From the NCBI RefSeq assembly GCF_900176635.1, contig NZ_FXLN01000004.1:1074231-1138230 (forward strand): a DNA stretch of 64,000 nucleotides, in the 5' to 3' direction. Origin of the DNA: Clostridium merdae (GTDB lineage Bacteria > Bacillota > Clostridia > Oscillospirales > Acutalibacteraceae). Below are positions 50,137 through 59,682 of the stretch, one piece after another. Position numbers and translations under genes: made by a program. The notes under the pieces were generated by a model. That model did not search any database. It had not been told where the DNA came from and saw nothing but the letters and a program-made list of their open reading frames with translations. Position 1 is the stretch's first letter. Each line of letters begins with the position of its first letter.

Positions 50137-51167
50137 AGTGTGCCCTCGCCTGCCGCCATGCGTATGGCAAGCTCACGAACCAGGCGCTCGGTGTCGTGGT
50201 AATCCTGTTCTGCTATGAGGCTTGCAGGGCCATGCAGATACCGGCACGCAACGGAAACCGCCATAGTTCTCACTCCACCGCGCGTGGTGTGGATGGCTCC
50301 CGCATCATTGCCGCCGGCAACCGCCTGCTTGGTTTGGCAGGGAATATTTTGCTCTTTTGCAATTTGCATTGCCAAATCAAAATAGGGCTTATCATAAATC
50401 GTGCGGTGATCCATAAAAGAGAGCACCGGGCCTTGCCCTACGTGGCACACTTGGCGATTTGGCTCTACACCGGCAATATCACCCGCTGTGGTGGTTTCAA
50501 CTACGAGTGCCGCCTGCGGGTCTACCGTATACGCCGCCGTCGCCGAGCCGCGTAAACCAACCTCTTCCTGCACGCAGAAAACAAAGGTCATATCATACGG
50601 CAGTTCTTCTTTTATCATATCAATTAAGATGGCACAGCCTGCACGGTCATCCAGTGCGCGAGAAATAATTGTTTCGCGGTCACTATGAAAGCCGGCATCA
50701 AAAGTAATGGAATCCCCGGGGGAAACGTACTTCTCCGCTTCCTCCTTGTCCTTTGCGCCAATGTCGATATACATATCGGACACCGGTACCGATTTTCCGC
50801 GTTCGTCTCCCTCTAACAGATGAATAGGCTTTGCACCGATGACGCCCGGGATAACTCCGTTAATAAGAACCGGCTTCGCGCACAGAATGCGGCGGTCAAT
50901 CCCGCCAACCTCTGCAAATTTAAGGAGGCCATTCTCACCGATGTAAGTGACCATTAAGCCAACCTCATCCATATGGGCGCTGAGCATTAAGCGTACCGCC
51001 GGCTCTTTTACACCCTTCTTAAAGGCGATGATATTGCCCAAAGCATCCTTTTGCAGTGTAGTTGCATAGGGGGAAATCTCTTTGATGATAACGTCGGCAA
51101 CCTTATGCTCTCTGCCTGAAATACCGCAAAGCTCACAAAGCTGCTTTAACAGTGTTATATCTGCCAT
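50133..51167 (-). CDS. M42-family aminopeptidase (second copy)
   Basis: A 344-residue metallo-aminopeptidase. Metal ligands and catalytic residues are evident in LMLSAHMDEVGLMV, ALDDRAGCAIL, CVQEEVGLRGS and VETTTAGD, plus NDAGAIHTTRGG. It cleaves N-terminal residues from peptides in the cytosol. It overlaps the first copy by 13 nt and shares all key residues. Together the two suggest related, differing substrate preferences. Confidence 0.92.
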   Translation of the reverse strand: MADITLLKQLCELCGISGREHKVADVIIKEISPYATTLQKDALGNIIAFKKGVKEPAVRLMLSAHMDEVGLMVTYIGENGLLKFAEVGGIDRRILCAKPVLINGVIPGVIGAKPIHLLEGDERGKSVPVSDMYIDIGAKDKEEAEKYVSPGDSITFDAGFHSDRETIISRALDDRAGCAILIDMIKEELPYDMTFVFCVQEEVGLRGSATAAYTVDPQAALVVETTTAGDIAGVEPNRQVCHVGQGPVLSFMDHRTIYDKPYFDLAMQIAKEQNIPCQTKQAVAGGNDAGAIHTTRGGVRTMAVSVACRYLHGPASLIAEQDYHDTERLVRELAIRMAAGEGTL

Positions 51168-52183
51168 GTTTTCCCCTCCTTTACATACGCCGCCAAAAGC
51201 TTCGCCGTATTTTCAATATCCTCTGTATCAATGATTTCTACCGGCGTGTGCATATAACGCAGGGGAACCGAAGCTAAGGCGCACCGTACACCCGAACGCG
51301 CCGTACCAATGGAATCTGCATTCGTGCCTGTTTTGCCGCCCATTACTTCGTATTGGAATGGAATTTGTTGTTCCTTTGCCAATCGCACCAGTTCATTGCT
51401 CATCTCTTGATCCAGCGTGGGAGAAACACCAATCATCGGCCCAGCGCAGAGCTTTCCGCTTTTTTGCTCCGGCACTCCCGGCTGTCCGGCAAAGCTGACA
51501 TCTACCGCAATGGATTCCGTAGGCTCGTGTGCAAACGCACCTGTTTTTGCACCTTGACCACCAACTTCTTCCCGCGTGCTCAGTAAAATCGTGACCGAGC
51601 AGTCCAGCTTTTCATTTGCCAGCAACTCCGCACAGCGAATGAGTGTGCATACACCGGCACGGTTGTCGAGACCCGCCGCGGTAAATCGATTGTTAAGCAA
51701 AGCACGTGGCACTGCCTCCCACAAAATACGATCACCGGGGGTAATTAGTTTCTCCGCTTCCTCTTTGGTAAGGCCAACATCTACAAACATTTTATCAACA
51801 GGCTCTACCTTTTCTTCACTACCTTCTACCAAGTGCGGCGGCAGGCAGCACACCACTCCCCGCAGTACTTCACGCCCAAAAACGGTAACCGTAGTACCCG
51901 GCAAGGCACGGCGGTCTACACCGCCGCAGGCGGCAAGGCGCAAAAAGCCCTTTTCGGTAATGCCGGCAACCAAAAGGCCGATTTGGTCGATGTGTGCATC
52001 CAGCAAAATGCGACGTTTGGCAGTAGAATCGCCCATTTCACATACGAGATTCCCCAAGGCGTCATACGAAATGGTTCCGTATTGTTTTAGCTCCTGCTCC
52101 GCCGCTTTTACAGCCGCACCCTCCGCGCCGGACATACCGGGCGCAGAGCAAAGGCGAAACAAAAGCTCCTGCAAATGATTCAT
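51155..52183 (-). CDS. M42-family aminopeptidase (first copy)
   Basis: A 342-residue paralogue of the downstream enzyme: RILLDAHIDQIGLLV, GLDNRAGVCTL, STREEVGGQGAKTGA and AVDVSFAG, with NADSIGTARSG. Two M42 genes in tandem are frequent in Clostridia. It starts 2 nt after murD, so it is part of the same transcript. Confidence 0.92.
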   Translation of the reverse strand: MNHLQELLFRLCSAPGMSGAEGAAVKAAEQELKQYGTISYDALGNLVCEMGDSTAKRRILLDAHIDQIGLLVAGITEKGFLRLAACGGVDRRALPGTTVTVFGREVLRGVVCCLPPHLVEGSEEKVEPVDKMFVDVGLTKEEAEKLITPGDRILWEAVPRALLNNRFTAAGLDNRAGVCTLIRCAELLANEKLDCSVTILLSTREEVGGQGAKTGAFAHEPTESIAVDVSFAGQPGVPEQKSGKLCAGPMIGVSPTLDQEMSNELVRLAKEQQIPFQYEVMGGKTGTNADSIGTARSGVRCALASVPLRYMHTPVEIIDTEDIENTAKLLAAYVKEGKTWQI

Positions 52184-52185
52184 GT

Positions 52186-53589
52186 TTATTCCTCTTTCTT
52201 TTGTGTTCCCGGCAGCGCATTTACCAGCTGCTTAAAGTGGTAACCGCGCACCTCAAAGCTTGTGTATTGGTCAAAGCTGGCGCAGGCCGGTGAAAGCGAT
52301 ACAATATCGCCGTCCTTTGCCGCACCATAAGCCGCCTGTACGGCTTCTTCCATCCCGTTAACGCGCAGTATTTCAGGTTTACCAAGCTGGTAATTCGGTG
52401 CCGCTTTTACGCTTTCTTCTATTTTATCCGCTGTTTGACCCATTAATATGAGGAGCTTTACTTTTTCTACAATGGCAACGCCAAGCTCTTCAAATGGTAA
52501 ATGCTTATCGTAACCGCCAGCCAGTAAAATAATTTTATCTGGATATACAGACAGTGTTCCGCTGATGGTACGCGTGGGGCTGGTACCGATGGAATCGTTG
52601 TAGTATTTTACACCGCCAAGCTCACGAACCAGCTCCATACGGTGCTGTACTCCTGAAAATTCTCTGGCTACCTTGCGAATGTCCTCCGGCTCAACCTCAC
52701 CCCATACGGCTGAAATTGCCGCCAGATAGTTCTCCACATTGTGCATGCCAGGCAGCCGAATGTCAGAAGCGGGCATAACCTCGGTATCACCTACCAAAAT
52801 CATACCATCCTCACGCAGCCAAGCGCCGTAAACACTGGCACGGCGGCGGCTGAACAGCCGAACTTGCCCTCGCACCGATTCCGCAAAGCCAGCCGCCATT
52901 GCATTGTCTGCATTGATGACCGCACGGCTAAATGCATTCTGGTGCCGCACAATGTTCTTTTTAGCATCCACATATTCGGTCATATCTTTATGAATATCCA
53001 AATGATTTGGCGACACATTGGTTACCACCGCAACGTCTGGGCTTTTGCGCATAGAGATGAGCTGAAAGCTGGAAAGCTCTACTACTGCTACATCCTCCGG
53101 CTCAACGGAAACAATTTCAGGCAGCAATGGTTTGCCGATATTACCGCCAAGGTGTACCTTTTTACCAGATGCTTCTAACAACTTTGAAATGATTGTGGTG
53201 GTCGTTGTTTTACCATCACTACCGGTTACCGCATAAATTTTGCACGGGCACAGGTCAAAAAACACTTCCATTTCAGAGGTTACGGCACGCCCCTCTTTGC
53301 GGGCTTGGTCGAGCTCCGGTAAAAAGAATTTCATACCGGGTGTACGAAAAATCATATCTGCATCTAAATTTTGCAGGTAGTCTTCTCCCAAGCAAAGCTC
53401 GGCACCCATTTCTTCCAGCTGCTTTGCCGTATCTCCTAGCTGTTCTTTTCGCCGCCGGTCGCGCGCCTGTACCTTTGCCCCATGCTCTAAAAAAATACGA
53501 ATTAATGGCATGTTACTGCCGCCTATGCCGCAGAAAGCTACTTTTTTACCTTGTAAGCTTTCAAAAAAGGTTTTTACCCTACTGTCCAT
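52186..53589 (-). CDS. murD: UDP-N-acetylmuramoylalanine--D-glutamate ligase
   Basis: A 467-residue Mur ligase adding D-glutamate to UDP-MurNAc-L-Ala in peptidoglycan synthesis. P-loop VTGSDGKTTTTTIISKLLE about residue 118, NVSPNHLDIHKDM about 190, HRMELVRELGGVKYYNDSIGTSPTRT about 315 and the final KDGDIVSLSPACASFDQYTSFEVRG match MurD. The start at ATG 53589 is preferred over the GTG 24 nt earlier. First gene of the operon with two M42 peptidases and GNAT. Confidence 0.95.
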   Translation of the reverse strand: MDSRVKTFFESLQGKKVAFCGIGGSNMPLIRIFLEHGAKVQARDRRRKEQLGDTAKQLEEMGAELCLGEDYLQNLDADMIFRTPGMKFFLPELDQARKEGRAVTSEMEVFFDLCPCKIYAVTGSDGKTTTTTIISKLLEASGKKVHLGGNIGKPLLPEIVSVEPEDVAVVELSSFQLISMRKSPDVAVVTNVSPNHLDIHKDMTEYVDAKKNIVRHQNAFSRAVINADNAMAAGFAESVRGQVRLFSRRRASVYGAWLREDGMILVGDTEVMPASDIRLPGMHNVENYLAAISAVWGEVEPEDIRKVAREFSGVQHRMELVRELGGVKYYNDSIGTSPTRTISGTLSVYPDKIILLAGGYDKHLPFEELGVAIVEKVKLLILMGQTADKIEESVKAAPNYQLGKPEILRVNGMEEAVQAAYGAAKDGDIVSLSPACASFDQYTSFEVRGYHFKQLVNALPGTQKKEE

Positions 53590-53742
53590 TCCCAACGCCC
53601 CCGCTTCTTTCACTCGGTTTCTGCTCTACCATTATTCCGTTTGAAAAAGGCTCCTATTTTATGGGCTGTAAACAGCCAGAAAAAACAGGAATTCATGCCT
53701 TTTTCCGCAAAACCTCTCTACCATATTATACTAACCAGAATT

Positions 53743-54807
53743 TTAAATATCAACCGAAATCCAATCTTTCAGCATGTCCGCATAAGATTTAAACGCAGAT
53801 GGAAGCGAGTATTCCTCCAATAGCTCCCGATAGGTCACCCATACAAGCTCCCCAAAGGGTTTCGGCACCTTTCCACCATACGCAGTCATATGCCATTCGC
53901 GGTGCGAAAAGATATGCTTTGCCAGTGGCAGGGGAGTTAACTCTGCTTCTTTTTCTCCCCATTCGGCAAGTACTCCCTTTGCCTGCTCCGCAGAAAGCTT
54001 GCCCGTTACACTGGGAAGCTCCCACAGCCCTGCCAGCAACCCCTTAGCGGAGCGCCGCCTAAGGGCAACCCGATTTTGTGAGCATAGAAGGAATATCGTT
54101 CGCTCTTCCACCACGCGGGGCTTTTTTGCCGTTTTTAACGGCAGCTCTGCAGCAATTCCCTGCTCAAATGCCTTGCACAAGCGATTTAACGGGCAAACAA
54201 GGCACTGCGGAGCACCGTTTGGCAAGCATACCGTTGCCCCCAGCTCCATAAGTGCTTGGTTAAAATCGCCCACCCGTTTGGGAAGAATGGCCTGCACGGC
54301 TTCGGTAACCTCTCTTTTCACCGTAGAATTCTTCATATCACGAGAATCCGCAGTGAGGCGCGAGATGACCCGTAGTACGTTGCCGTCCACCGCAGGTACT
54401 AAAATCCCAAATGCGATAGAGGAAACCGCACCGGCGGTATACTCGCCAAAGCCCGGTAACGTTAAAAGCGCATTAAACGAGGCGGGAACCTGCCCGCCGT
54501 ACTGCTCTACCATTACACAAGCGGCACGCTGTAAATTACGAACGCGATTGTAATACCCGAGCCCTTCCCACAGCTTTAACAGCTGCTCTTCCGGGGCATT
54601 TGCCAATGTCTCCACCGTAGGCAATGCCGTTAAAAACCTCTCATAGTATGGCTTTACCGCCTCTACACGTGTTTGCTGAAGCATAATTTCAGACACCCAC
54701 ACGCGGTATGGTTCGGGGTTTTCGCGCCAAGGCAACACGCGGGCGGCTTTATCGTACCAAGCCAAAAGCGGTGATACAATTTCCTGTAATTCTTGCAATG
54801 AGTTCAT
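53743..54807 (-). CDS. mutY: A/G-specific adenine DNA glycosylase
   Basis: A 354-residue repair enzyme removing adenine opposite 8-oxoguanine. Seen: the catalytic Glu region SEIMLQQTRVEAV about residue 41, helix-hairpin-helix LLTLPGFGEYTAGAVSSIAFG about 113, catalytic Asp in VPAVDGNV about 137, a [4Fe-4S] cluster C-x7-C-x2-C-x5-C about 190-208, and a C-terminal NUDIX-like domain (LLAGLWELPSV, KHIFSHREWHM). Alone between two terminator regions. Confidence 0.95.
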   Translation of the reverse strand: MNSLQELQEIVSPLLAWYDKAARVLPWRENPEPYRVWVSEIMLQQTRVEAVKPYYERFLTALPTVETLANAPEEQLLKLWEGLGYYNRVRNLQRAACVMVEQYGGQVPASFNALLTLPGFGEYTAGAVSSIAFGILVPAVDGNVLRVISRLTADSRDMKNSTVKREVTEAVQAILPKRVGDFNQALMELGATVCLPNGAPQCLVCPLNRLCKAFEQGIAAELPLKTAKKPRVVEERTIFLLCSQNRVALRRRSAKGLLAGLWELPSVTGKLSAEQAKGVLAEWGEKEAELTPLPLAKHIFSHREWHMTAYGGKVPKPFGELVWVTYRELLEEYSLPSAFKSYADMLKDWISVDI

Positions 54808-54832
54808 AAGGGCTCCTTATTTAGCCAAAACA

Positions 54833-54860
54833 AGCCGGCAGAAGCTTCGTTCCGCCGGCT
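54833..54860 (-). terminator. Terminator after the RNA helicase gene
   Basis: AGCCGGC (54833-54839) pairs with GCCGGCT (54854-54860). It lies between helicase stop and mutY start, with T-rich DNA on both sides. Confidence 0.7.
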
Positions 54861-54981
54861 GATATCTCTTTTTTTGCCAATCTCCTCGTAACCCGATGTA
54901 GAGCAGGGGAAGCAGCGCATGCTTTCTGCAAGGGTACTCTGATTCACTGGCTTTTCTTACTATTTACCTGCAAAGAGCAAC

Positions 54982-56751
54982 TTATCCCTTACGGAAATAC
55001 GGCTTGTCCGATAAAAATTGGTCGGCAGGCTTTTTGCCCGATTGGTCTCTCGTCATCAGCGGGCGCGGCGGCTCCCCTTTTCTACGCGGGCCAAGAGAAG
55101 TGCGGTACTCTCCTTTTTTCTCCATAGCGGGTTCGCGGCGGCTCTCAGATGCAGGTTGGCGCTGCGGTTGCTCTTTGATTGCACGATTTGCACCGTCTTT
55201 TCGTTGTGCTTCCCGTTTCTCCGCCACTTGCGGCTGGCGAACTGTTTCTGTTTTTGCAGCGGGCATTTTCGGTGCGCGCTTCTCCATTTTTGCGGGGCGA
55301 GAATCCCTTTGTGGCTGCGGCTTCTTTGCGCCGGGTTTTTTCTCCCCTTGCTTTGTAGCAGTCACTTCTTTTTCCGCATGGGTCGAACGCGAAGCCACTT
55401 CCTTGCGCTTGCGCGGCGGTTTGGCTTTTGAGGCCTGCTTTGCCTGCCCCTGCTGCTTTGGTACACTGGCTGGTGCAGGCTGCTGCTCGATTGGTTTGGA
55501 GCGCTCCTGCCGCTGAGAAGCCCCTTGCTTGCGGGGCTTTTCATTGTTTTGATTCTGCTGTGCCCGCTGTGGGCGCCCCGTTTGCTGTTTAGGGGGGGTC
55601 AGCGTGAATACCTCCATAGGGTACGCGTGCTCTTCAATCACGGGAATCGGCTTGCCAATTAACTTCTCAATATCTTTCAGGTAAGGCTTTTCGTCTATAT
55701 TGCAAAATGAAATGGCAATTCCATCGAGCCCGGCGCGGCCGGTACGGCCAATACGGTGCACATACGTTTCGGGAATATTCGGCAAATCGTAGTTGATTAC
55801 GTGCGAAAGCTCATCAATATCGATACCGCGAGCGGCAATATCGGTTGCAACTAACACCCGAATTTTGCGGCTTTTAAAGCTGGTAAGTGCAAGCTGGCGG
55901 GCAGATTGCGATTTATTTCCGTGAATAGCCTGCGCCTGAATCTTCGCACGAGCAAGCTCACGCACCACACGGTCGGCACCATGCTTGGTGCGGGTAAATA
56001 CCAAAGCGGAATCGATTTTCATCTGTTTTAGTAAATCGATTAGCAGCTTTGCCTTATTCCCCTTGTCTACAAAGTAAAGGCATTGCTCAATAGCATCCGC
56101 TGTGGATGAAACCGGGGTAACGGCAACCTTTACCGGGTCCACCAGTAAAGAATCCACTAGCTGTGTAATCTCTGGTGGCATTGTTGCTGAGAAAAACAGC
56201 GTTTGCTTCTCCTGCGGCAATTGCTTAATAACACGTTTAACATCGTGAATAAAGCCCATGTCGAGCATACGGTCTGCTTCATCGAGTACAAAAACCTGAA
56301 CGGCGCTTAAATCAATGAATCCCTGCTGAATTAAATCGTTTAAACGGCCGGGAGTAGCTACTAGAATATCTACCCCGCGTCTTAGGCTATTGACCTGCCC
56401 AACCTGAGACACACCACCAAAAATCACCTCACTGCGAAGCGGTAAGTACCGCCCGTAGGCGTGAAGGCTTTCTCCAATTTGAATCGCCAGCTCACGGGTA
56501 GGAGTTAAAATCAACGAACGTATTGGGCACGGCTGCCCTTTTGGCTCAGTAGACTGTGCATTAAGTCTTTGCAGAATCGGTACGGCAAAGGCAGCCGTTT
56601 TACCGGTTCCCGTTTGCGCGCAGCCTAATACATCGCGCCCTAAAAGTGCGGGGGGGATCGCTTTCTCCTGAATGGGAGAAGGAGATTCGTACTGTTCCTC
56701 CTGCAACGCTTTTAAAATAGGCGCGATTAAATTGAGTTCTTGAAAATTCAT
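54982..56751 (-). CDS. DEAD-box RNA helicase with long basic C-terminal tail
   Basis: A 589-residue ATP-dependent RNA helicase, RhlE/CshA-type. Motifs: F..LNLIAPIL Q-motif region with SPIQEKAIP, CAQTGTGKT (I), PTRELAIQ (Ia), DEADRMLD (II), SATMP (III), and HRIGRTGRAG (VI) before residue 360. Residues about 385-589 are low-complexity and rich in K, R, Q, P and A, with probable RNA contacts. Such enzymes remodel ribosome precursors or mRNA in the cold. A structured 180-nt leader precedes it. Confidence 0.94.
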   Translation of the reverse strand: MNFQELNLIAPILKALQEEQYESPSPIQEKAIPPALLGRDVLGCAQTGTGKTAAFAVPILQRLNAQSTEPKGQPCPIRSLILTPTRELAIQIGESLHAYGRYLPLRSEVIFGGVSQVGQVNSLRRGVDILVATPGRLNDLIQQGFIDLSAVQVFVLDEADRMLDMGFIHDVKRVIKQLPQEKQTLFFSATMPPEITQLVDSLLVDPVKVAVTPVSSTADAIEQCLYFVDKGNKAKLLIDLLKQMKIDSALVFTRTKHGADRVVRELARAKIQAQAIHGNKSQSARQLALTSFKSRKIRVLVATDIAARGIDIDELSHVINYDLPNIPETYVHRIGRTGRAGLDGIAISFCNIDEKPYLKDIEKLIGKPIPVIEEHAYPMEVFTLTPPKQQTGRPQRAQQNQNNEKPRKQGASQRQERSKPIEQQPAPASVPKQQGQAKQASKAKPPRKRKEVASRSTHAEKEVTATKQGEKKPGAKKPQPQRDSRPAKMEKRAPKMPAAKTETVRQPQVAEKREAQRKDGANRAIKEQPQRQPASESRREPAMEKKGEYRTSLGPRRKGEPPRPLMTRDQSGKKPADQFLSDKPYFRKG

Positions 56752-56957
56752 ATATTACATAATTCCTTCCTAAAAAAGCCGACAGCTAGCCCCAATAAGG
56801 CTTTTGGCTCGGCGTTGGTCTTTCTATATTAAAACACAGAGAAAGCGGCCGACTCCGCTCACAGTGAGTGGTCTGCCGCTTGAAGGCTATCGGCTGGCTC
56901 CGGTAACCATTTTACCGGATAATAGTTTATTATAACGCTCTTTGCTAAGGAAAGCAA
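56752..56957 (-). promoter_or_regulatory. Promoter and structured 5' leader of the RNA helicase gene
   Basis: On the minus strand TTGCTT (56952-56957), 17 bp, TATAAT (56929-56934). The leader then has hairpin CCGGTAA/TTACCGG (56900-56918), a strong hairpin with AAGCGGC...GCCGCTT arms (56843-56882), and a terminator-like AAAAGCC/GGCTTTTTT element (56772-56805) just before the ribosome site. This looks like a cis-acting regulatory RNA, perhaps a feedback or cold-response attenuator. Confidence 0.65.
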
Positions 56958-57030
56958 GAACCACCCTGTCAGCTTCACACTACACCACACCTAGCCTTAA
57001 TACTATATGCCCAGTATATACCCAGAAAAA

Positions 57031-57060
57031 CAGCCGACCGTAAGGCCGGCTGAACTTTTT
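57031..57060 (-). terminator. Terminator after the amidase gene
   Basis: CAGCCGACC pairs with GGCCGGCTG across GTAA (57031-57052). A-runs and T-runs flank it on both sides. Confidence 0.8.
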
Positions 57061-57092
57061 TAAAAAATATTATTTGGCAGCGAAAGTGTTGC

Positions 57093-57848
57093 TTATAAAA
57101 AGGGAATTTGCAAATTGGGGTTGGTGATTTCTTTAATGGGTACACCGTAATACTCCTTGCGGTACTGCGCAATGGAGTAAGATAAGTTCGCGGCAATGCG
57201 CTTGGTGTTGTGCATAATCCAATCTGCGTCACGGGGATTATCGTGAAACGCGGTTTGCACCAAAAGCGCAGGCATCTCAGGGAAAGCCATCTCAGTAAGC
57301 GTTTGGTTATTGGCAAGCTTAATTCGATCACGCTCAGGATATATAAAATTGTCCTTTACAATTTTAGCCCACAGCCCACTCATGGGGTGGTCGGTCTGGT
57401 AATACACAAAACACCCGTTATACTGCCCAACCTCCACCTCCGGTGCCGCATTCGAATGGATAGAAAGGTAAAGCGTGCAGTTGTTTTGGTCTGCCTGCTT
57501 TGCCCGGGCTTGCAGCATGGTTCCCCATTCGCTCACAGGCACTTGTGCACTCGAGGGAGCTATGAGGGTTTCAATTCCATATTCATTTAAATATTGCGCC
57601 ATCCAGTTTGCAATTTGGCGCATATAATCTTCTTCTGTTTTGCCATCTGGATACATATTATAGTATTGCGGAGACGGACTGAGGTAAACACGAAACGCAG
57701 CCTGCTCCGTTTTTATTTTCGTTGCCTCATACGATTTTGTCTGCAATTCATTTACGGCCGCTTGTGGTTCATAGGCTGCTACATGTGAGCCAGTTACTCC
57801 AAATAGCATTCCCATAGCAAGCAAAAAACCCAATACCCGTTTACGCAT
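57093..57848 (-). CDS. N-acetylmuramoyl-L-alanine amidase (Amidase_3, divergent)
   Basis: A 251-residue secreted amidase. Signal peptide MRKRVLGFLLAMGMLFGVTGS from the ATG at 57848. The Amidase_3 fold is seen in VYLSPSPQYYN (in place of the usual GHGG zinc-ligand loop), TEEDYMRQIANWM (zinc Glu helix), LYLSIHSNAA (zinc His) and PALLVQTAFHDNPRDADWIM. In the last block the family has a catalytic Glu (VE) where a Gln is found here. It may cleave peptide cross-links or be a non-catalytic binder. Confidence 0.8.
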   Translation of the reverse strand: MRKRVLGFLLAMGMLFGVTGSHVAAYEPQAAVNELQTKSYEATKIKTEQAAFRVYLSPSPQYYNMYPDGKTEEDYMRQIANWMAQYLNEYGIETLIAPSSAQVPVSEWGTMLQARAKQADQNNCTLYLSIHSNAAPEVEVGQYNGCFVYYQTDHPMSGLWAKIVKDNFIYPERDRIKLANNQTLTEMAFPEMPALLVQTAFHDNPRDADWIMHNTKRIAANLSYSIAQYRKEYYGVPIKEITNPNLQIPFL

Positions 57849-58134
57849 TGTTCGTTCCCCCTGTAAAAACGGCACATTTTAACTAGCACTTTATCCCATT
57901 ATATCGGTTGTTTCTCAATTGATAATTCTTTAATAGAATAAAAAGACGCGAACAATAGAAAAGCAATTAGTTTACATAACCATATCGATTTTTATACTAG
58001 AAAAAGCGACTCAGCCAATGGGCTGTAGTATGGCTAAAAAACAGCGATTCGCAAGGCAAGCGTTGATTTTCCTATATAAATCTTTTATAATCAAAAGAAA
58101 ACAACGGATTCTCATCCGGTGAAGGAGAACGCAA

Positions 58135-58827
58135 ATGATCGGAATTATTGGTGCGATGCCCATTGAAGTTGAGGGGCTTAAGAACAGGCTGCAAAACCCA
58201 CAAACACAGTCTATTGCTGGTATTGAGTTTTACAGGGGACTTTTGTCCGGTGTAGAATGTGTCGTCGCCCATTGTAACCCCGGCAAGGTAAACGCCGCAC
58301 TGTGCACGCAGCTCATGATTAACCACTACCAGCCCCGCATTGTAATTAACAGCGGAGTCGCAGGAGGAATTGGTGAGAACGTTCACATTGGTGACCTGGT
58401 TATCTCTAAGAGTGTTGTACAGCACGATATGGATACTTCTCCCCTTGGCGATAAACGAGGGTATTTATCCGGATTAGGCGTCATTGAAATTCCTGCAACT
58501 CAAAAGCTCGTTGAGCTGCTGGCGCGTACGGCACCGGAGGTTTATAAGGGTGCGGTACATACCGGTGTAATTGCGACAGGCGACCAGTTTATCTGCGACT
58601 CTGCAAAGCTGCATGAGCTGGGCAGCGAATTTGAGGCAATGGCGTGCGAAATGGAAGGCGGAGCCGTTGGGCATGTATGCTATGTAAACGGCGTGGATTT
58701 TGTAGTGCTGCGCACCATTTCAGACAATGCAGACGATGACGCAAAAATGGATTATTCCACCTTTGCACCCATTGCGGCACAGCGTGGCATCGACTTGGTT
58801 TGCCGTGTGTTACCCGAACTAAATTAA
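58135..58827 (+). CDS. mtnN: 5'-methylthioadenosine/S-adenosylhomocysteine nucleosidase
   Basis: A 230-residue nucleosidase that splits MTA and SAH for methyl-cycle recycling. IGAMPIEVEGL at the start (catalytic Glu), INSGVAGGI about residue 65, ACEMEGGAVGHV (ribose-binding Met-Glu) about 175, and VLRTISDNADD with catalytic Asp about 197. AAGGAG 8 nt upstream. The cyclase gene follows at 66 nt. Confidence 0.94.
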   Translation: MIGIIGAMPIEVEGLKNRLQNPQTQSIAGIEFYRGLLSGVECVVAHCNPGKVNAALCTQLMINHYQPRIVINSGVAGGIGENVHIGDLVISKSVVQHDMDTSPLGDKRGYLSGLGVIEIPATQKLVELLARTAPEVYKGAVHTGVIATGDQFICDSAKLHELGSEFEAMACEMEGGAVGHVCYVNGVDFVVLRTISDNADDDAKMDYSTFAPIAAQRGIDLVCRVLPELN

Positions 58828-58893
58828 CATAATTCCTATTTTTTCTTGTCTCTGACTCCCGGATTGGAACCCAAATAGATACGGAGGGTGCGT

Positions 58894-59487
58894 ATGAAAA
58901 TTTATGACATCTCCCGCGAATTGTTTTCTGCCGATGTATACCCGGGCGACCCCATTCCATGGTACGAACAGGTAAGCCGTATTGATACCGGCGACGACTA
59001 TAACCTCTCTGCATTTTATACCGGCTCTCACAGCGGTACTCATTTGGATGCACCGCGGCACTTTTTGGAGGACGGAGACACGATAGACCGACTACACCCC
59101 AGTAATTTTATTGGCCCCTGCACAGTCATTACCGTAGATGGGATTGTGACAGGAGAACAAATGGAAGCACTCTTAACCCACTGCCAAAAACGCATACTGC
59201 TCCATGGTGACGGACAAGCATACCTTGACCGCAGTGCAGCCTTTGTTCTGGCAGACAGCGGTGCTCTGCTAGTAGGCACAGATGCGATCACGATTGGAAA
59301 TGAGGAAGATGAGCGTTCCGTTCATTTAGAACTGTTGGGCGCCAATATCCCCATTTTGGAGGGCGCCGTTTTTGACGGTGTGCCGGATGGTGACTACCTG
59401 CTGATTGCCCTGCCGTTAAAGCTTCGGGGCTTGGAGGCCTCCCCCTGCCGCGCGGTATTGATTCAGGGGGAACTGCCAAGCTTATAA
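58894..59487 (+). CDS. Cyclase-family (kynurenine formamidase-like) protein
   Basis: A 197-residue hydrolase with the metal-binding signature HSGTHLDAPRHF about residue 50, and DGIVTGE and LIALPLKLRGLEASPCRAV. Cyclase/formamidase-family enzymes hydrolyse formyl-kynurenine and related amides; the real substrate here is unknown. ATG 58894 has CGGAGGGTG upstream. A terminator follows. Confidence 0.87.
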   Translation: MKIYDISRELFSADVYPGDPIPWYEQVSRIDTGDDYNLSAFYTGSHSGTHLDAPRHFLEDGDTIDRLHPSNFIGPCTVITVDGIVTGEQMEALLTHCQKRILLHGDGQAYLDRSAAFVLADSGALLVGTDAITIGNEEDERSVHLELLGANIPILEGAVFDGVPDGDYLLIALPLKLRGLEASPCRAVLIQGELPSL

Positions 59488-59512
59488 AACGGAAGTTATA
59501 AAAGAATAAAAC

Positions 59513-59537
59513 AGCACCTGCCTTTTCGGTAGGTGCT
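59513..59537 (+). terminator. Terminator after the cyclase gene
   Basis: AGCACCTGCC pairs with GGTAGGTGCT across TTTTC, then ATTTTTG. Confidence 0.88.
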
Positions 59538-59682
59538 ATTTTTGCGATGAAAAGAAAATCATATTTTCGTCTATTATTTTGCCCCCAGTAACTCTTTCTA
59601 CTTTGCATTTTGCAGGCAAATTCATCGGTGACTTTTTTGCTCATGAAAGCATTTCCATATATGAGCACTTGAATAATTTAAC

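Noticed and set aside
53193..53792. 199-codon plus-strand frame opposite murD
   Set aside because: MurD is unequivocal on the minus strand; this is a shadow frame rich in residues expected from antisense reading.
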